A stretch of 64,000 nucleotides of DNA from Primulina eburnea (GCF_022965805.1 NC_133101.1:682001-746000), one strand, 5' to 3'. Shown: positions 9,986 through 21,868, counted from the first letter of the stretch. Numbers and translations: made by a program. The notes: generated from the letters alone by a model not told the origin.

Positions 9986-11821
9986 ATGATTCCTCTCTAT
10001 TTTTTCATTAGATTCAATCCCATTTCTCTGCTGTTACTTTTCCTGCTCTGCTCCAGTTCTTTCTCCGACTCTGTAGATGATGTGAGGTGCCTGCAAGGAC
10101 TGAAGAACTCCTTCACCGACCCGGAAGGGAAGCTCAAATCATGGGTTTTCTCGAACAGTTCAGTTGCATTCGCATGCAGTTTCGCGGGAGTTTCTTGCTG
10201 GAACAACCTTGAGAACCGCGTTTTGAGTTTACAGCTCCGCGATTTTGGTCTCATAGGGAAAATTCCGGATTCTATTCGGTTATGCCACGACACGCAAACG
10301 TTGGATCTCTCTTATAACTCCCTCTCAGGTTTGATTCCTTCGCAAATCTGCAGTTGGTTGCCTTATTTGGTGACTCTTGATTTGTCGCGCAATTACTTCA
10401 TCGGCCCCATACCAGAGGATCTTGCGAAATGCTCGTATCTGAACACTTTGATTCTGGATGATAATAAGCTCAACGGCACTATTCCTCACCAGTTATCGAA
10501 TTTAGGGAGGTTGAAAAAGCTATCTCTGGCGAATAATGATTTATCTGGGCGGGTTCCGTCCTTCAAGGGCGCCTCTTTGGAGCTTGATATTGGTGGGAAC
10601 AGCGGGCTTTGCGGTGCGTCGCTGAGAAAATGTGGTGGATTGACGAAGAAGGATTTGGCCATTATTATTGCTGCGGGGGTTTTCGGTGCCGCTGCTTCAT
10701 TGTTGCTGGGATTTGGTTTGTGGTGGTGGTATCATATGAAGTTGGGGAAGCAGAGAAGGGGAAGATTTGGAATTGGTGGAAGAGATGATGGTGACAGTAG
10801 TTGGGCTGAGAGGCTGAGGTCTCACAAGCACACTCAAGTAATATTGTTTCAGAAGCCACTTGTGAAGATCAAGTTGGCGGATTTGTTCGCTGCCACGAAA
10901 AATTTTAGTGAGGAAAATGTGATGATATCGAGTAGGACTGGAACGACTTATAGTGCGTTTTTGCCGGATGGGTCTGTACTGTCCATTAAGCGGCTTAGTC
11001 TGTGTAGGATGGGGGAGAAACAGTTTGTGATGGAGATGAATAGGCTAGGACAGTTGAGGCATCCGAATTTGGTGCCATTGTTGGGGTTTTGCGTGGTGGA
11101 GGAGGAGAGACTCCTGGTTTATAAACACTTGTCGAATGGGACTTTGGGTTCGAAGTTGCGTGGCAATGCTAGTACTAGTGTCTTGGATTGGTCGACTAGG
11201 TTTAGGATTGCGTTAGGGGCGGCTAGGGGGCTTGCTTGGCTGCATCATGTGTGTCATCCTCCAATAATGCACCAGATAATTAGTTCAAACGTCATTCTTC
11301 TTGACGAGGATTTTGATGCTCGAATAATGGACTTCGGTTTGGTAAAACTCTTGGTATCTTCAGGATCTAACGAGAGTAGTTACGCGTGTGGAGATTTAGG
11401 TGAAGTTGGATATATTCCTCCAGAGTACTCAAGTACGATGGTTGCTTCTCTTAAAGGGGATGCTTATGGTTTTGGGGTCATACTTCTTGAGTTGGCAACT
11501 GGACAAAAGCCACTTGAAGTTATCGTTGGTGATGAAGTGTTTAAGGGCCATCTTGTGGACTGGGTGAATCAGCTCTCGGGTTCTGGTCGAATCAGAGATG
11601 CTATTGATAGTCGATTATCTGGCAAAGGCAACGACGAAGACATTGCGCGGTTCTTGAAAATCGCATGTAATTGTGTGGTTTCTAGGCCTAGGGATCGGTG
11701 GTCTATGTACCAAGTTTATGGGTCATTGAAGTGCATGGCTGAGGAACTGGGTTCATCGCAACGGTACGATGAATTTCCTTTGGTGCCTGTAGAACAAGAG
11801 TCCAGTAATAGCCCCATCTGA
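9986..11821 (+). CDS. BIR2: BIR2-like LRR receptor pseudokinase
   Basis: A single exon of 611 aa; the first in-frame ATG is at 9986, and the open frame upstream begins only with GTG. In order: signal peptide (about 1-27), LRR N-terminal cap with paired cysteines, about five LRRs to residue 195, one membrane segment (about 224-248), then a kinase-like domain (about 298-590). The ATP lysine is kept (SIKRL, K335) and so is DFG (449-451), but HRD is replaced by HQI (429-431), so the catalytic Asp is missing, and the glycine loop is degenerate. This matches the BIR group (BAK1-interacting receptor-like kinases), which restrain the BAK1 co-receptor in immunity and brassinosteroid signalling at the plasma membrane. 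GEKQF, MNRLGQLRHPNLVPLLGF and LLVYKHLSNGTL are closest, from memory, to BIR2. The exact orthologue is inferred. Confidence 0.9.
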   Translation: MIPLYFFIRFNPISLLLLFLLCSSSFSDSVDDVRCLQGLKNSFTDPEGKLKSWVFSNSSVAFACSFAGVSCWNNLENRVLSLQLRDFGLIGKIPDSIRLCHDTQTLDLSYNSLSGLIPSQICSWLPYLVTLDLSRNYFIGPIPEDLAKCSYLNTLILDDNKLNGTIPHQLSNLGRLKKLSLANNDLSGRVPSFKGASLELDIGGNSGLCGASLRKCGGLTKKDLAIIIAAGVFGAAASLLLGFGLWWWYHMKLGKQRRGRFGIGGRDDGDSSWAERLRSHKHTQVILFQKPLVKIKLADLFAATKNFSEENVMISSRTGTTYSAFLPDGSVLSIKRLSLCRMGEKQFVMEMNRLGQLRHPNLVPLLGFCVVEEERLLVYKHLSNGTLGSKLRGNASTSVLDWSTRFRIALGAARGLAWLHHVCHPPIMHQIISSNVILLDEDFDARIMDFGLVKLLVSSGSNESSYACGDLGEVGYIPPEYSSTMVASLKGDAYGFGVILLELATGQKPLEVIVGDEVFKGHLVDWVNQLSGSGRIRDAIDSRLSGKGNDEDIARFLKIACNCVVSRPRDRWSMYQVYGSLKCMAEELGSSQRYDEFPLVPVEQESSNSPI

Positions 11822-12431
11822 TATATGATGAGCAAAAAGTGTGAGAAGATGTTTATTACATTTGCTTCAGCTTTAATTTACATTTGAAGATTGGAAGAAG
11901 CCTCTTTGAACTGTTCTTTTCATGGAGTATGTCATTATATCACTGATAGGCAAAATCAAGATTCAAGATCGACAAAAGTCCCGTGGCATATATCTATCAT
12001 TGTTTTGCCGCCGCCACTTGGTAAAGTGTCGTAAAAATTTAAAATAAAATAATAATAATAATCATTTAATATATCTAATATATATTATATTTTGGGAAAC
12101 ATCATACATTCATACTATCATAATTGTGTGCCAATGTGCAAATGACTAATGAGGAAATAATACAAAACTAAAGCCCCTATATCAAAATTGTCATTCGGGA
12201 ATTCCAAGGTTTCATATTTAGGAATTTGAGGACGTGGGTTTTGTGCCTCCCATGCAACACAAAAGAGTTTGAATCTCCGTCACTTTAGACTTCTCGAAAC
12301 TATCAAAATCAAACCTAAAAAAAAATTAAAGGTAACACAACAAAATCAAAGTAATAACCATGAAAAAAAGGGGACATGCACACACTTGCTCTTTAAATTT
12401 CACTACGGTTATTATATTTATCAAACACAAA
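11822..12431. other. 3' flank of the BIR2-like gene
   Basis: The first 150-200 bases probably hold the 3' UTR. The rest is AT-rich with no other gene or element seen. Confidence 0.45.
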
Positions 12432-12596
12432 AAATTGTTTGAAACGGTCGTATTTTGTAAGACATATATTTTATTTGAGTCATCTATTAAAAAATATCAT
12501 TTTTTATGTTAAGAGTGTTATTTTTTATTGTGAATATTGGTAGGATCGACCCTTCTCACATATAAAAATTCGTGAGACCGTCTTATTAGAGACATA
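12432..12596 (+). mobile_element. Short Mutator-like MITE, copy B (degenerate)
   Basis: It matches copies at 9690-9843 and 20671-20855 through GGTCGTATTTTGT, GAGTCATCTATTAA, TTTTTATTGTGAATAT and CGTGAGACCGTCTTA in the same order. The left end is eroded and I could not define a target duplication, so the limits are approximate. Confidence 0.5.
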
Positions 12597-12639
12597 ATCT
12601 TTATCAAAGACTGCAATTTTCAATCTTTCCTAGTGTTTA

Positions 12640-12642
<3 letters not shown>

Positions 12643-12695
<53 letters not shown>

Positions 12696-12840
12696 CATTT
12701 TAATGAAAATTATTTATCATCAATTTTGGAAAGAAGAGCCCCTTTAATCCATATATATATATATATATTTCGTTTTAATGAAAATTATTTATCATCAATT
12801 TTGGAAAGAAGAGCCCCTTTAATCCGTGCAAGGTGCTTTA
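12643..12840. repeat. (AT)n tracts with a 75-bp direct duplication
   Basis: A long (TA)n tract (about 12647-12692) is followed by a unit holding TTATCATCAATTTTGGAAAG. A shorter (AT)n tract and a second nearly identical copy follow, offset by 75 bp. This looks like slippage or unequal exchange between the AT tracts. Confidence 0.7.
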
Positions 12841-13404
12841 TTAGGGAAAAGAGGGTGCATTTTGATAAAAGATCCCCAATCAACCGAACAAAAGGTGAAG
12901 ACAACATCCTTTAATCCATGGGGGATATACTCTCAAATAAATAAAAACAAGCGAAGAATCCGATTTTTACTCAGTTCTTGAAATTTGCACCTAAATTCAT
13001 GGAAGAATTTCGTTTTATTATTGAGAAAAAGAAATCATGTCAATTTAAAGTTTTTTTTCAAACAAAATTTCCTATTAAAAAACATGTAAAAATATGCAAA
13101 ATATATAAATAAACTATTTGCTTGAAAGAAGAAATGCACATGCATATCTTATCGCAAAAGCACCAAACTATGCATTATGAGTGACATAAAAACTAAATTT
13201 TTATCTACCAAAAGAAGTATTTCCTGTAATATTTTTCAAAATAGACACAATGAACCATATAATTGAATACTCACCAATTTACTATAAACACTGCCTCTTT
13301 AAGATTTCAAATTTGGATAATAAGAATTAACAAATGAACAAAAGATGTTCACCGTCATGGAGTTAATTCAAGAAATCTCATATATATATAATCCCATCAA
13401 ATCC
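12841..13404. other. Intergenic DNA downstream of the CLE-like gene
   Basis: AT-rich; it should contain the 3' UTR and terminator of the minus-strand CLE gene. Nothing else is recognised. Confidence 0.4.
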
Positions 13405-13965
13405 TCACACTCTCGTGCGTGGTAATCTTGAATTCCCAGCTCTCCTGCAAAATTGCACAAACCATTTTTAACATAAATAAGCAAGAAACCAACAAACCAC
13501 GACAAAGCCACTTTACATGACCAATTTTACTAATCAGTCGCAACCGGTGGCCGAGCCAGGGGTGACCGCAGTCGCCCTTTCTCATGTTTAAATTTTTTTA
13601 AACAGGCGTCTAATTATACAAATATCTGTTGCCGCCACCAGTCACAACATATATTCAACGATCGAAATCGAAACTTCTTGTAGCAGGGCGTGTTACCTGT
13701 TGTGAATGGGGTCTGGTCCATTGGGCACTCTTCTCCTGCTGACACAATGGTGCTTAAAATCCTGATGCAGTGAACTCCACTTGGTCCTAGCTAGTTTCAC
13801 AAGGCCGAAACTTCTTGTTGAATATGGGATATTAATAAAAATAGAACCCCTTGTATTTTTGTGGTAAGGTAGAGTCAGCAGAAGCAAAAACCAAAGAAAA
13901 CTAATGGATAGAGCAGCAACAAGAACTCTTTTGTCACTACCCATTATCTGACTCATTCTGCTCAT
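13405..13965 (-). CDS. CLE25: CLE25-like peptide hormone precursor
   Basis: Two exons on the minus strand: 13965-13697 and 13444-13405, about 102 aa from the first in-frame ATG (13965); ATGs at 13956 and 13944 are alternatives. It has an N-terminal hydrophobic signal segment (LVAALSISFLWFLLLL), a variable middle, and the CLE motif RRVPNGPDPIHNR. That motif fits the family pattern R-x-V-P-x-G-P-x-P-x-H-N and is one residue from the Arabidopsis CLE25 peptide as I remember it. The donor AACAG/GTAACA splits the Arg codon after HN; the acceptor TTTTGCAG joins in frame to a basic tail, RAGNSRLPRTRV. The peptide would be secreted, processed and sensed by CLAVATA/BAM-type receptors. CLE25 in Arabidopsis acts in vascular and drought signalling; transfer of that role is inference. 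Confidence 0.85.
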
Positions 13966-14423
13966 GAATAAAAAAAAATTCAAATGCCTCAGGGAATGAA
14001 GAACGAAAGAGACAAAATAATATTTGAGACTAATAATGAATTGAAGTTTATAGATATGGCTTGCCCTTAGGCATACTGCCAAAGAAAGGTCTGCTCTTAC
14101 TTTGGAAACAAATACACACACGCAATCTATACGTATTCTTTTTTATAAATGCTTTTTTATTTAATTCTTGTGTACTTATTAGAACTAGAAAAATGCACGT
14201 GCGTTGCACGTAAAAACCTAAACTACTGAAAATATATGTACGAAATTTTGATAATATTTAAATGAATTAAAACATGGTTAATAACATTTATCAAATGAAA
14301 CAAACTAAGCCATAAAAAATCATGATCATAGACGGTATATGAATCAGAGAAATTATCTTATCCACTTGACACACTTTCCAATATGCTTCTTGGTTGATTT
14401 TGACAACTCAACAACTCTTTGTC

Positions 14424-14915
14424 CAGGGGCGGATCCAGAATGATATGTTTGGGGGGCCGGTCTACCTCAATTCCTGAACGTAGAAAAAATTCCAAGAATC
14501 CTTGTCTTTCCTTCTGATGTGTCTCCGAACTCGCGTCCCACAATATTTCACTCGACAGTCGACAATATAGCAGATGTTTTGCAAAAGGTTATTATTTCAA
14601 ATGGCTTTCTTGATTATGTTTGTATTAACCAACTATAAAGGTTTTAAGTTGGGACTTTGTAAAAGCCCGTTATTTAGGTTTTCAAAAAAAATTGCAGAAC
14701 AATGTCAAAAAACAGCGTATAAAAAGAATTAAACATGGACCATATGTGTAAACCTCGAAAGTCTTTAACCATTAGACTAATTATAGATACTTAAAATTTT
14801 TATGGGTCAAATAATATATATACTAAATAATAAAATATATCTTACATAGTAAAAAAAAATTAAAAAATTCAAGGGGGCCGTGGCCCCCTCCGGCCCTACA
14901 GTGGATCCGCCCCTG
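14424..14915. mobile_element. hAT-type MITE (CAGGGGCGGATCC ends)
   Basis: The terminal inverted repeats are CAGGGGCGGATCCA and TGGATCCGCCCCTG, with a perfect 8-bp target duplication TCTTTGTC (14416-14423 and 14916-14923). At 492 bp with no transposase, it is a non-autonomous hAT element. GC-rich subterminal GGGGGCCG/GGCCCCC stretches pair across the element. It is inserted inside Helitron-like element 1. Confidence 0.85.
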
Positions 14916-16116
14916 TCTTTGTCGTAGTTTGTTATGTTTGTTATATGCATATAACTATTTTGGTATGCTCAGCAAATATCTGATCGTCTATAGCTATAAG
15001 ATTAATAAATTTTCAACAACTATTTCTCAATCACTGTGAGAAAAATTACTTGAAATCTCTTCAAATGACTATATCTTAGAATTGTGTCCTCATTTAATTT
15101 GACACAATTCAAGAAAATCATCTTTGATCGTCATTTTTTGGAAGCTTTGCAATAATGATTGCGTGCATCATGTCATGAGGATGATATAGTTTCAATCTCA
15201 TTTGTTGCGTTTATAACATAATATTATATTATTCATTGAAACAAAACAAATTTTCTTCTAGCGAGTTTATATTTTGTTTTATAATATTTTATCTTATAGA
15301 ACGACATACAAAATTATTTATTGTATTTTAAAAATCTTGAGAATAGATACGAATAATGTAATTAAGATATGCATATGAGATATCATTCTAATATATGTCA
15401 AAGTATTTGTTTTATTCAATATCTCATCTAATAATGTAACCATTTAGATTTCATGAGCATTTTACGATAGTCAAAATTAATTTGATGAAATATTGTAGAA
15501 TTTTATTTGAATTTCAATATTTGGCTAATTAGTGAATTTACTTGACAAGGAGTTTTCTATGCTACATCATATATGTTATGAATTAGCTGGTTAGACACTT
15601 TGACTTAAAAAAGAGACAAAAACAATCTCGTATCACCTCGAAATATATCGAGATAATATTGGAGGAAATAAAGTGAAACTGGCTCGATGTCTCAATAAAA
15701 TGCACATAATTCATCTGTTATATTGTGTCAACAAAGCTTTAGAATTGTTCTCATACCATTATAAATAGAATGAAAATTATGTACAATTTGTTTTTCATGT
15801 ATTTTTTTTTCTGAATGAAGAATTTTTTCTTTTTGAAAAACTATTTTATTGAAAAATATTGACATTTATATGTCGCACAACCATGAAGTAGCAACATAAT
15901 CATTATATAATATTTAATGCACACATACAATTCTTCAATTTCTTCTTCATTGTGCTTCGTTGAAATTTAAATCTGAATCATTCTTGATATTAAAATTTTG
16001 CTTTAAATATGATTTAATATATATGTATATGTTTAATGTTACTTAGTTGAACCAAATTTCAAATATCTATAAAAAAATGTGATTGAATTATATCATACAG
16101 AAATTAGGACATAGTA

Positions 16117-16465
16117 TGTAGGACTGATCACTTGCCGTTTTACCAAAAGTTATAGCTAGTAGTAATTGTGCAACTCAAATCTTTTAAACCGCGCAACAGC
16201 TCAAGCACCACGGTTCGGCCGCTCAACCAAGTAGGGACAATTATTCCACCCAACAATCTTCCTCCTATAATTGCACTCCTTGTAATCAATGAGAATCGAA
16301 CCCGTGACCTTGGCTCTGATACCAATTGTAAGACTGAGCGTTTGTCGCTTTACCAAAAACTATAGCTAGTAGTAATTGTGCAACTCAAATCTGTTAAACT
16401 GCACAGCACCTCAAGCATCACGGTTCGACCGCTCTACCAAACAGGGACAATTATCGCACCCAACA
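16117..16465 (-). mobile_element. TRIM retrotransposon (349 bp)
   Basis: Two 139-bp direct repeats (16117-16255 and 16327-16465) begin TGTA and end CCCAACA. A 5-bp target duplication TAGTA flanks them (16112-16116, 16466-16470). The internal part is only 71 bp. It holds a primer-binding site complementary to initiator Met tRNA (GCTCTGATACCA, 16313-16324), two bases from the right LTR, and a purine tract on the minus strand next to the left LTR (16258-16266). That is a complete terminal-repeat retrotransposon in miniature, read on the minus strand. By eye the LTRs differ at about 20 of 139 sites, so the insertion is fairly old. Confidence 0.85.
16313..16324 (-). promoter_or_regulatory. TRIM primer-binding site (iMet tRNA)
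   Basis: On the minus strand this reads TGGTATCAGAGC, the usual initiator-Met tRNA primer site of plant LTR elements, two bases inside the 5' (right) LTR. Confidence 0.85.
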
Positions 16466-18345
16466 TAGTAATACACAACATATTTTTTTATTTAACATGT
16501 CTTTTTTTCCCATCCACTATGTTTGTTGAAACTTTTTTGTTCAAAATTTGACGCATTTCGTAGACTATATATATGAAAAACCAAGAAATTATATAATTCA
16601 CAGAAACCATTTATTATTCTCTTCATAGAACAGAAGACCCAAAATACGTGGTTTGATTGGTGTACACTCATACTTATTTTTATATAAACAACAAGACACA
16701 TCATATAATATCAGAAAAATCAATTACCGCCAACAATACTAACCAAAACGAATAAAAAAATCATAACACAAACAATCTCGATAAGAAAAAAATGATAACT
16801 CAAAGTTCAAAAATAATTTATTTAGTACAATAACAAAGAAATTGAAGTATATACGAGCAATAAAAAGCATAAATCACTCTCAAATTAAATATTAACCCAT
16901 ATTATTTACAATTTGTATAAATTTTCCAATATTTTTTTTAAATAAATAGAAGACGTCTTATTAATGTCATCGTTTTATAGATATTCATTCCACTTCTTTA
17001 AAAAACACAAATGAAAAATGGTGCCTTGAAATCATAATAAAACCATTTAGAAAAGCAGCTGTAAAAATATAATACAAAGTCACACAATTTTTCTTAAACC
17101 ATAGAAAAATATTAGACTATTGACAAAATATATGTAGCAACAACAAAACATGCGTTAACTTGTGATATAATTAAAATTTAGAATCATGCATAATCATTGA
17201 ATTAGAACAAAATCGCATGCCAAAAATCTACTGGATATTATATATTTTAATAATTTATCCATATTTGTCGTTTACCAGAGGACTCTTAGACCTACCAATT
17301 TTTGTAGTTCACCTATTATTTTCATAATAAATAATATTACAAAAATAATATAAACAAGAACATAAAAACTCAAATTAAAATGCCTTCTATCAATCTAAGT
17401 AAAAAAATTGATTAGATAATATAATAATGTCGTAAAAAATTTAAATATTGATTTATATACAGAAGTTTGGAAATATATTTGTCCCAATAAATAAAAGATA
17501 TTATCTCTTGATATTCTGAGACATAAGGTAAAAACGAAGAAATATTTCAATTTTTTAATATTTTCTAAGTCACTTTAAACTAAGTAATCTAAGCAAACAG
17601 AAAACATGCATTATGTGTTTAAAAAATAACAAAATATCTTAATAATTAAAAATTGAAAAATAATCATTTTTGTTGGATATTTGATTTTGTTTTCTCTTTT
17701 TTTGTGCCAACAAACAAATAACAAAAACAATCCAAACACAATTACATGATCAATACAAATGACATATAACAATCAAACATGTTAACGCTAGGGTAAAAAA
17801 ACACCTCTCATTGCAAGAACAAAAAATGATCAAATAGAGCATATTATTTAGTAATATTTATTTAGCAGCATTTATAAAAAAATTGACTAAATAACTTAAA
17901 AACAGTGTTTGAAATCTATTACAGAAAAATATTTCTCTCAATCGTATATTTCTATTGACACATGAGGAGTCTGAAAATATTTTTATTCTAAATGAGAGAA
18001 AGAAATTTTGTATGACCTTAATATTTATTAATACTTTATTTTTATTCAATCCGACTCATCTCTTTTGTCTTCTTATTATTATCTGACGGCAATGTATAAA
18101 TTTAAAGTAAATTAAAATAATAGTTAGTTTGATTGAGTTAAATACACTATTAATGATCTTATTAAACTAAAATAAAAATGACTTAAATAACACCATTAAT
18201 ATGACAAATTGTAATATAAAAAAATAAAGTGATTTTGTGTGAATTTGATGTCAATGTAATCACAATTCACATTCATATATAGATATTAGTATAGATTAGT
18301 ATAGATAGATAGATTAATTTAATTTTAATTAATTAATTTTAATTT

Positions 18346-18815
18346 TATGAAATAGAAAATGAAAAAGGAAACATGTATTCAATTCACATATTTATATTAG
18401 TATAGTATAGATATAGATAGATTTTAATTAATTAATTTTAATTTTATGAAATAGAAAAAGAAAAAGAAAATATGTATTAATTATTAATATGAAAATGTAT
18501 ATTAATGATTAATATTAAACGAAAGTAAGGATATTTATGTAAATTCACAATTCAATTCATATATTTATATTAGTATAATTTTATGAAATAGAAAATGAAA
18601 AAGAAAACATGTATTCAATTCACATATTTATATTAGTATAGTATAGATATAGTTAGATTTTAATTAATTAATTTTAATTTTATGAAATAGAAAAAGAAAA
18701 AGAAAATATGTATTAATGATTAATATGAAAATGTATATTAATGATTAATATTAAATGAAAGTAAAGATATTTATGTAAATTCACAATTCAATTCATATAT
18801 TTATATTAGTATAGA
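18346..18815. repeat. 236-bp tandem duplication of the Helitron 5' end
   Basis: TAGAAAATGAAAAAGRAAAC at 18353 and 18589, and the segment starting ATTTTAATTAATTAATTTTA at 18421 and 18657, are offset by 236 bp. The two copies are nearly identical. Each carries internal TTTATATTAGTATAG motifs resembling the Helitron 5' terminus, and another similar end lies at about 18262-18300. Confidence 0.75.
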
Positions 18816-20261
18816 TAAAAGAGTAACATTTAACACGAATAATTAACAATCTACAATAGTTAAAGAGTGCTGTTATCTACACGTCAATTTTCTTATTACT
18901 CGCACGCCACTTTATTTATAAATAAACATGAATTTCCCTCGTTTGTATATTTTAAATTATATTAACCCCTTAAATTAATATAAAGTCAGGGTCCAATCCG
19001 AGTGAGGAGGATAGCATAGTACTGATAAAGTGGGTTTATTTCATACCATCCATGTGGGTATTGCTCCCATGATAAGATGGATAACCAATATTTGTCCATG
19101 AATATATAGGCCCCACTTTTTTTTATAAAATTATATGTGTGGCAAGATTTTACTCGTTGAAATGAAGTGAAACATTGCCCACATATTTAAGTTCTCGTTA
19201 ACGGATAAAGTGGAGAGTCTCCCAATTGCTTTACACATTGATTGGCCCACACAAGACTTGCCCTTTAATTAGGTTGGCGTGTGCATTTTTATACGCCTAA
19301 CTTATGGACCTCGCTACCTTCCTATTTAGTAAATAAATCCTACTCTTTTCATAAAGAAAGGACCATTCGATGTTATTGCCTGTACTAAAATGAGTTATGT
19401 CTTGATTAATTCTCTGTATATCTCAATATCATTGATCACGTGAGCTTCGCATTTCAAAGAAAATTGATGTCGCGTGTTGCAATCGAAAGACTAAAATTTC
19501 ACAGAGTCATAGGAGAAAATATTGCACGTTAGTGTAAAATATTATTAACAGATTGAACGTAAAAAATCGATCTGTTATTTTTAACATACTTCATCCGTTG
19601 ATTGCATAGGATACCTATAATTTGAAATCATTATTATTACGTCTTCCAAGATGTTTAAGATTTGGTATGTAAAAATTGTCTTATAAGCTTATATATAGAT
19701 TTTCAAGGGAGTAGTGTTATGTTATGATTCCACATTGTCTCTGTTAGAAATAATGGAACGACGAACAAATACTAAAGCCTCTTCTATCTAAAATGCTTAT
19801 ATTAATTTGAACTTGAAATATTTCATCCGACTCATGGCCTACAATAAATGAGCTGAAATTCCTTGTCTTTATAAAGAATGACAAGTTAAACATAATTAAT
19901 ATGTTGCCAAATGCAAGTGGCAACAACAATGTTATATGGTCCCCAAGTGAATCTATTTTGCTTTTTTAATGCAAGAAAAAAAATAGAATTTTGAACTCAA
20001 AAGTGACAATATACCCCCAAAAAAATCCCAAAGCAGCCAATACTAGAAATCACAGCCAGATAATTAATCGGCGATGATTTGTAATAAACATAGTTCTATC
20101 GTCAATTTCCATCGTCATGTCATCATTTTTCGGTGTCACATAAATGTTCTGATGAAAAATGACTAAAATCGAAAAAAATATGAATTATCATATCCATAAT
20201 GTAAGGAAAAAAATTTATACATTATCAGAATTTCTTTGATCATGTCAACTATTTTGTCTTA
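18816..20261. other. Intergenic DNA between the two Helitron-like elements
   Basis: Less AT-extreme than its neighbours, possibly older single-copy DNA. No gene frame, RNA or repeat boundary is recognised. Confidence 0.45.
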
Positions 20262-20670
20262 ACTAGGAACGAATACGTGCGATGCACGTGGGTGACTAAT
20301 AATGAAAAATATAATCACGAGAATTAGATAATATTTAAAATCGTTTGAATAAAATTTTGTTTATTAGTATTTATCAATCTAAATACATCAAAAAACAATA
20401 CATTATGACAATAAATCATATATATTCACTTATTTATATGATATTTTTCAATGCGCATGATTATAACATAATGACAGCTCTTTTAAATCCAAATATCATT
20501 CAAAATGAAAAACAATAAAAATAAAATTAATAGAATAGTGAATTTTACCAAAATCAAAACCACAATGTACTTAAATAGAATACATACAAATTTCAAATAA
20601 AATTATCTTAATTTACTAAATTGTCATAATAATGTTAAAATAAAACCGTTAAAACTTGTTACTAAGTTAA

Positions 20671-20855
20671 GAGTATGTCTTATGTGAGACCGTCTCACGG
20701 ATCTTAATTATCTGTGAGATGGGTCAACCATACCCATATTCACAATAAAAATTAGTATTCTTAGCTTAAAAAGTAATACTTTTTCATAGATGACCCAAAT
20801 AGAGATCTGTCTCACAAAATACGACTCGTGAGACCGTCTCATACAAGTTTTTGTC
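20671..20855 (-). mobile_element. Short Mutator-like MITE, copy C
   Basis: A 185-bp element flanked by a perfect 9-bp duplication CTAAGTTAA (20662-20670 and 20856-20864). The palindromic motif GTGAGACCGTCTCAC occurs near both ends. Read on the minus strand it starts GACAAAAACTTG like copy A. It is the best-preserved member of the three copies in this window. Confidence 0.7.
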
Positions 20856-21808
20856 CTAAGTTAAATATCACTTGTGCTTTTGCTAACTTTTAACCCCTTG
20901 TGGATTTTATTTAATTTTTTATGTTTTTTTAAATACATATTATAGATAATTAATTATATATCAGAATCAATCATTTACAAATTAATATTGGTGATTAATA
21001 ATTTCAGTGAAATAAATTTTTTAAACATAATATCACTCAAATAAATATGTGTAGTAAAACACATATATAAAATAATATGTAATACTCAGTTAAAAAATAT
21101 CATATGTAAAATTGTAATATATAACAAATGATAATAAATTATCAATATAATTCATATTTATTATAATGATTATATTAATTAAAAAAATTATCAGGATTAT
21201 ATCATAAATTTAGTTAAAAATTAGAAAGTAATTTTCATTCTTTTTAATTTATCATTACTTTTTATTTATATGAATAAAGTTGAAATAGATCAAACTAATC
21301 AAATTATACTGTAAATAAAATATAATTTTTTTTTTGCAAAAAATCATATAGAATCTACATGAACTCAATGTTTATTTTCATTGGAAAAATATGATAAGAT
21401 AAATGATATTTACTGACATGATTTTAATAAAACTTGTAGAAAAGCATAAGTTTGAGATATATATTGATATATTAATTAAATATCATAATTTAATAAAATA
21501 AAGTGTAATATTAAGGTATTTTGTAATATTTATGTTAATTCAACCAAATAATAAAATAAGGTTATTATCATTTTCAATCACAATCCTTAAATATGTTTTT
21601 CTCAAATAATTTACAACACGTTATTAATTTAGTTAAATTATAGTAATATTAATCGAGTTATACCTCATCACAAATCAAATGATTTCATCCGAAAGCAAAC
21701 CAATATACTATCCTAACCACACATTACCTCAACTATTTCATCATGACAAATTTTGAGTAGAGGTGATAACGACAATCATTTACCCACACATATGCTCCGT
21801 TGAGTTGC

Positions 21809-21810
<2 letters not shown>

Positions 21811-21868
<58 letters not shown>

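Larger units (their letters stand above)
14184..18815 (-). mobile_element. Non-autonomous Helitron-like element 1
   Basis: Read on the minus strand, the 3' end has a 6-bp-stem hairpin (ACGTGC-AAC-GCACGT), eight bases, then CTAGT, ending at 14184 next to a T. The 5' end begins TCTATACTAATATAAATAT at 18815, preceded by an A. The A/T junction, TC start, CTRRT end and subterminal hairpin are Helitron hallmarks. No Rep/helicase frame is visible, so it is non-autonomous. It contains a hAT MITE and a TRIM as later insertions, and its 5' terminal region is repeated in tandem. The 5' boundary is less certain than the 3' one because several similar 5' ends are present. Confidence 0.6.
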
